The translations under genes were made by a program, and so were the position numbers. Below are positions 62,031 to 64,000 of a stretch of DNA of 64,000 nt, one piece after another; the stretch's first letter is position 1; each line of letters opens with the position of its first letter. The notes under the pieces are model-generated. The model ran no database searches. It saw only the letters and a program-made list of their open reading frames with translations, and was not told the origin of the DNA. The stretch is from Haloglomus salinum (lineage in GTDB: Archaea > Halobacteriota > Halobacteria > Halobacteriales > Haloarculaceae), in assembly GCF_024298825.1 (NCBI RefSeq), contig NZ_CP101153.1:868001-932000 (forward strand). Reading direction: 5' to 3'.

Positions 62031-62687
62031 ATGCGGTACCTGACGGTCCGACTGGTCCCCCGGGAAGAGCCGGGATTCCACCCCCTCGGCGAGCGACTGC
62101 TGGCGGAGCCCTCCCTCCAGCGCGAGGCGGTCCATCACTTCGAACTCCTCGACGACGGGACGCTCCTGTTGCTCGCGGAGGGGAGCGGCGACCGCGACCG
62201 CTACGAGGAGATCATGGCGTCCGAACCCACCGTCCGTGACTACATGGTCTCGGGCAGGGAGCGATGGATGGCGGTCAGCCAGTTCGAGACGAACGAGGCT
62301 ATCCGGGAGGTACTGGCGTGGCAGCAGCGCGAGGACATCGTCGTCGAGACGCCGGTGCAGTTCCAGCAGGACGGGAGCCAGCAGATGACACTCATCGGCG
62401 AGGACGAATCGTTCCGGGCGCTGTACGAGGAGGCGACATCGCAGGACTCGTTCGACATCGAGGTCGTCGAGACCGGCGAGTACACACCGGACACCGACCG
62501 GCTGGCCCGGACGCTCACCACCAGGCAGCAGGAGATCATGGCCGCGGCCGTCGACCTCGGCTACTACCGGGAACCACGGGAGGCCACACACGAGGACATC
62601 GCCGGGGCGCTCGACCTGTCGCCGTCCGCCGTCGGCAAGCATCTGCGCCGGATCGAGGAACGGGTGTTCGCCGCGCTGGCCAGGTGA
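62031..62687 (+). CDS. Bat-type (HTH-10) transcriptional regulator
   Basis: A 218-residue protein of the bacterio-opsin-activator-like family. The C-terminal HTH-10 is clear: TTRQQEIMAAAVDLGYYREP, then THEDIAGALDLSPSAVGKHL and RRIEERVFAAL. The N-terminal 150 residues form the usual Bat-type domain without PAS or GAF. Target unknown; the divergent cytochrome b gene (174 bp gap) is a candidate. Leaderless start at 62031. Confidence 0.94.
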   Translation: MRYLTVRLVPREEPGFHPLGERLLAEPSLQREAVHHFELLDDGTLLLLAEGSGDRDRYEEIMASEPTVRDYMVSGRERWMAVSQFETNEAIREVLAWQQREDIVVETPVQFQQDGSQQMTLIGEDESFRALYEEATSQDSFDIEVVETGEYTPDTDRLARTLTTRQQEIMAAAVDLGYYREPREATHEDIAGALDLSPSAVGKHLRRIEERVFAALAR

Positions 62688-62711
62688 CCACGTCCAGCGT
62701 CGCACCGACCG

Positions 62712-62717
62712 ATATAT
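62712..62717 (+). promoter_or_regulatory. TATA box for the DUF2240 gene
   Basis: ATATAT lies 26-31 nt before the ATG at 62743, a clear leaderless arrangement. Confidence 0.6.
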
Positions 62718-62742
62718 GCCCGCCGCCGAACACGACGCCTGC

Positions 62743-63183
62743 ATGAGCCTGCGCGTCGCCATCGGGGCCCCGTTCCAGCGCGAGGGGACCTCGGAACTCC
62801 CGGAGGGGACGTTCTTCAAGAAGCTCTCGCTCGACTGGGAGTGGTTCACGCCGGACCAGGCCCGCCGTCTGGCGGACATCGGCGTCGGCGAGGGCCTGCT
62901 GAAGCGCGAGGAGAACCGCCTCGTCGCACAGTTCGACCCCGCCACGGTGGAGGTGCCCGAGGAGTTCCAGCCCGACGAGTCGCTGCTCCAGGAGCGCTCG
63001 ACGTTCGACCGCGTCCTCTCGGCGCTCGCGGGCGAGGGCGTCGAGAAGCAGGAGGCCGTCGCGTCGATGAACCGGCTGAAGGCCGACCGCGGGCTGACGA
63101 TGGACGGCGCCGCCGTCCTGTACGCCCACCGGCAGGGCGCCGACGTGGCCGGGCTCGCCGAGCGCGCCCGGGAGGAGCTGTAG
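62743..63183 (+). CDS. DUF2240 family protein
   Basis: A 146-residue soluble protein. SLRVAIGAPFQREGTSELPE, LSLDWEWFTPDQARRLADIG, FDPATVEVPEEFQPDES and the C-terminal GVEKQEAVASMNRLKADRGL match what I recall of DUF2240. Mostly helical, no metal site. The stop TAG shares its last base with the GTG start of the next gene (TAGTG), so the two are coupled. Function unknown. Confidence 0.88.
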   Translation: MSLRVAIGAPFQREGTSELPEGTFFKKLSLDWEWFTPDQARRLADIGVGEGLLKREENRLVAQFDPATVEVPEEFQPDESLLQERSTFDRVLSALAGEGVEKQEAVASMNRLKADRGLTMDGAAVLYAHRQGADVAGLAERAREEL

Positions 63184-63629
63184 TGGTCGACGAGCGCGTC
63201 ACGGACGGCCGACGCATCGCACAGCTGCTCGCCGCGGAGCTACGCGGCCACGAGCGCGGCGCGCTCGGTCGGCTGGCGGTCACGGACGTACGCGACGTCG
63301 AGGGGAGCGAACACGGCGAGTTCGCCTACGGCGTGGCGCTCCTGCCACCGGGCGAGACGGCCGACCGACGCAACCCGGACGTGGAGACGCGCGCGGCGGT
63401 CGAGCGGCTGGCCGACGTGTACGTCCACGAGAGTCGGGCGCGTGTGGAGTTCCGCATCGCGCCCGACGCGGCCGCCGACGCTGGGCGGGAGGCGGCCGCC
63501 GAGGAGGCGTCGGGCCTGCGTGTCCGCCCGAAAGCGACCACACCGCCGCGGACGATTCTCTTCCTGGAGTCGGGTGTCGCCGCGAAGCGGGCGCTTCCGG
63601 TGTTCCGGGCTGTCGTCGAGGAGGGGTAG
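63183..63629 (+). CDS. Uncharacterised haloarchaeal protein coupled to DUF2240
   Basis: A 148-residue protein. The GTG start at 63183 overlaps the previous stop by one base. N-terminal helix VTDGRRIAQLLAAELRGHER, a beta pair around EFAYGVALLPPG, then RVEFRIAPDAAADAGREAAA and a C-terminal LRVRPKATTPPRTILFLESG with an AAKRALPVF helix. I do not recognise the family. Cytosolic, function unknown. Confidence 0.83.
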   Translation: MVDERVTDGRRIAQLLAAELRGHERGALGRLAVTDVRDVEGSEHGEFAYGVALLPPGETADRRNPDVETRAAVERLADVYVHESRARVEFRIAPDAAADAGREAAAEEASGLRVRPKATTPPRTILFLESGVAAKRALPVFRAVVEEG

Positions 63630-63709
63630 CTGGTCGTCAGCAAGAGTCGGCACGGCCCTGCGTGCCCAGCGCCCGGAAGTTCAAGTGTGAGAGTGGCGTA
63701 ACAGCTCGT

Positions 63710-63991
63710 ATGAGCCAGGTCGCGAGGCGAATCGCGGAGGAGGTCCACGACGAGCCACATCTGGAGGGCCGGCGCCTCACCGTCCGCTTCGTGAAGGAGC
63801 AGGTCGAGGACCGTGGTCTCGATCCCCGGACGGTCGCGGACCGCCACGACCTGGACCTCGCGGACGTATACCGGGCACTCACGTACTACCACGACCATCC
63901 CGAGGAGATGCGGGCCGTCGAGCGTCGGCGCCAGTGGGCCATCGAGGAGCACGAGCGCCTGACGACCGACCCCGACGACGTCCGCGACTGA
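63710..63991 (+). CDS. DUF433 family protein, antitoxin-like
   Basis: A 93-residue small HTH-like protein: VARRIAEEVHDEPHLEGRRL, then VKEQVEDRGLDPRTVADRHD, LDLADVYRALTYYHDHPEEM and an RRQWAIEEHERL helix. This is the DUF433 pattern, often encoded next to a PIN-like DUF5615 toxin. Start at ATG 63710. Its TGA overlaps the next ATG by one base (TGATG), the layout of a toxin-antitoxin pair. Confidence 0.88.
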   Translation: MSQVARRIAEEVHDEPHLEGRRLTVRFVKEQVEDRGLDPRTVADRHDLDLADVYRALTYYHDHPEEMRAVERRRQWAIEEHERLTTDPDDVRD

Positions 63992-64000
63992 TGGGGTACC
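63991..64000 (+). CDS. Start of the next gene, probably DUF5615 PIN-like (partial)
   Basis: Only ATGGGGTACC is visible, coding MGY. The TGATG overlap with DUF433 and the family-like start suggest the PIN-like DUF5615 partner, but three residues cannot prove it; this is inferred from context. Confidence 0.35.

Overview
The window reads as chromosomal DNA of an extremely halophilic archaeon (class Halobacteria). Base composition is very GC-rich, predicted proteins are strongly acidic, and many genes look leaderless, with a TATA-like box 25-30 nt before the start codon. Archaeal and haloarchaeal families recur: SRP19, Gar1, a FAU-1-type RNase, pantoate kinase, a HalX response regulator, HTH-10 (Bat-type) regulators, PGF-CTERM surface proteins, a Hvo_1808-family protein and Ahb-type heme synthesis. 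I cannot name a genus. Because of the GC bias, nearly every real gene has long open antisense frames; these are not annotated.

Layout. 1-4.1 kb: 5' part of glutamate synthase and a HalX response regulator. 4.2-8.1 kb: a large membrane Fe-S oxidoreductase (HdrD/GlpC type), divergent from a probable cmi4 gene and a Yip1-type membrane protein. 8.2-10.1 kb: three overlapping GNAT genes. 10.2-16.3 kb: small membrane proteins, pantoate kinase, a MATE exporter, a peroxiredoxin-like protein and an unassigned protein. 16.4-19.6 kb: tRNA-Arg(CCG) followed by two extra copies of its 3' end, a ligand-binding/NTF2-like pair, two divergent copies of a structured non-coding element, PrsW, and a hairpin cluster. 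19.6-28.5 kb: FAU-1, two tandem LVIVD proteins, a ROK kinase, a 48-residue CCGC microprotein, a decayed AIM24 gene, an SDR, a MaoC dehydratase and a LURP-one-like protein. 28.6-42.0 kb: uvrA, then a KaiC-like ATPase with a LOV-domain histidine kinase in one operon, a BNR-like protein, a geranylgeranyl reductase and a 1,240-residue multi-PAS histidine kinase.

42.2-64.0 kb: a PGF-CTERM protein, an RNB exoribonuclease, a 35-residue zinc-ribbon microprotein, srp19-gar1, malic enzyme, an NAD-salvage operon with a BASS transporter, a YqcI/YcgG protein, a MOSC protein, DUF192, a Hvo_1808-family lipoprotein, a heme operon (hemA, precorrin-2 dehydrogenase, siroheme decarboxylase), cold-shock protein, cis-prenyltransferase, an orphan cytochrome b C-terminal subunit, an HTH-10 regulator, DUF2240, and a DUF433 gene that overlaps the next gene at the window edge.

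The most unusual items are: (i) the two elements near 17.6-18.0 kb, which share a 21+21 nt terminal stem with the same three-base mismatch at the same place; (ii) a 51-bp in-frame palindromic insertion inside the MOSC gene; (iii) the KaiC/LOV-kinase operon near a multi-PAS kinase with a similar N-terminus and kinase core; (iv) repeats of the tRNA-Arg 3' end; and (v) an AIM24 pseudogene with an internal deletion and frameshifts. No CRISPR array, rRNA or intact transposase was seen.
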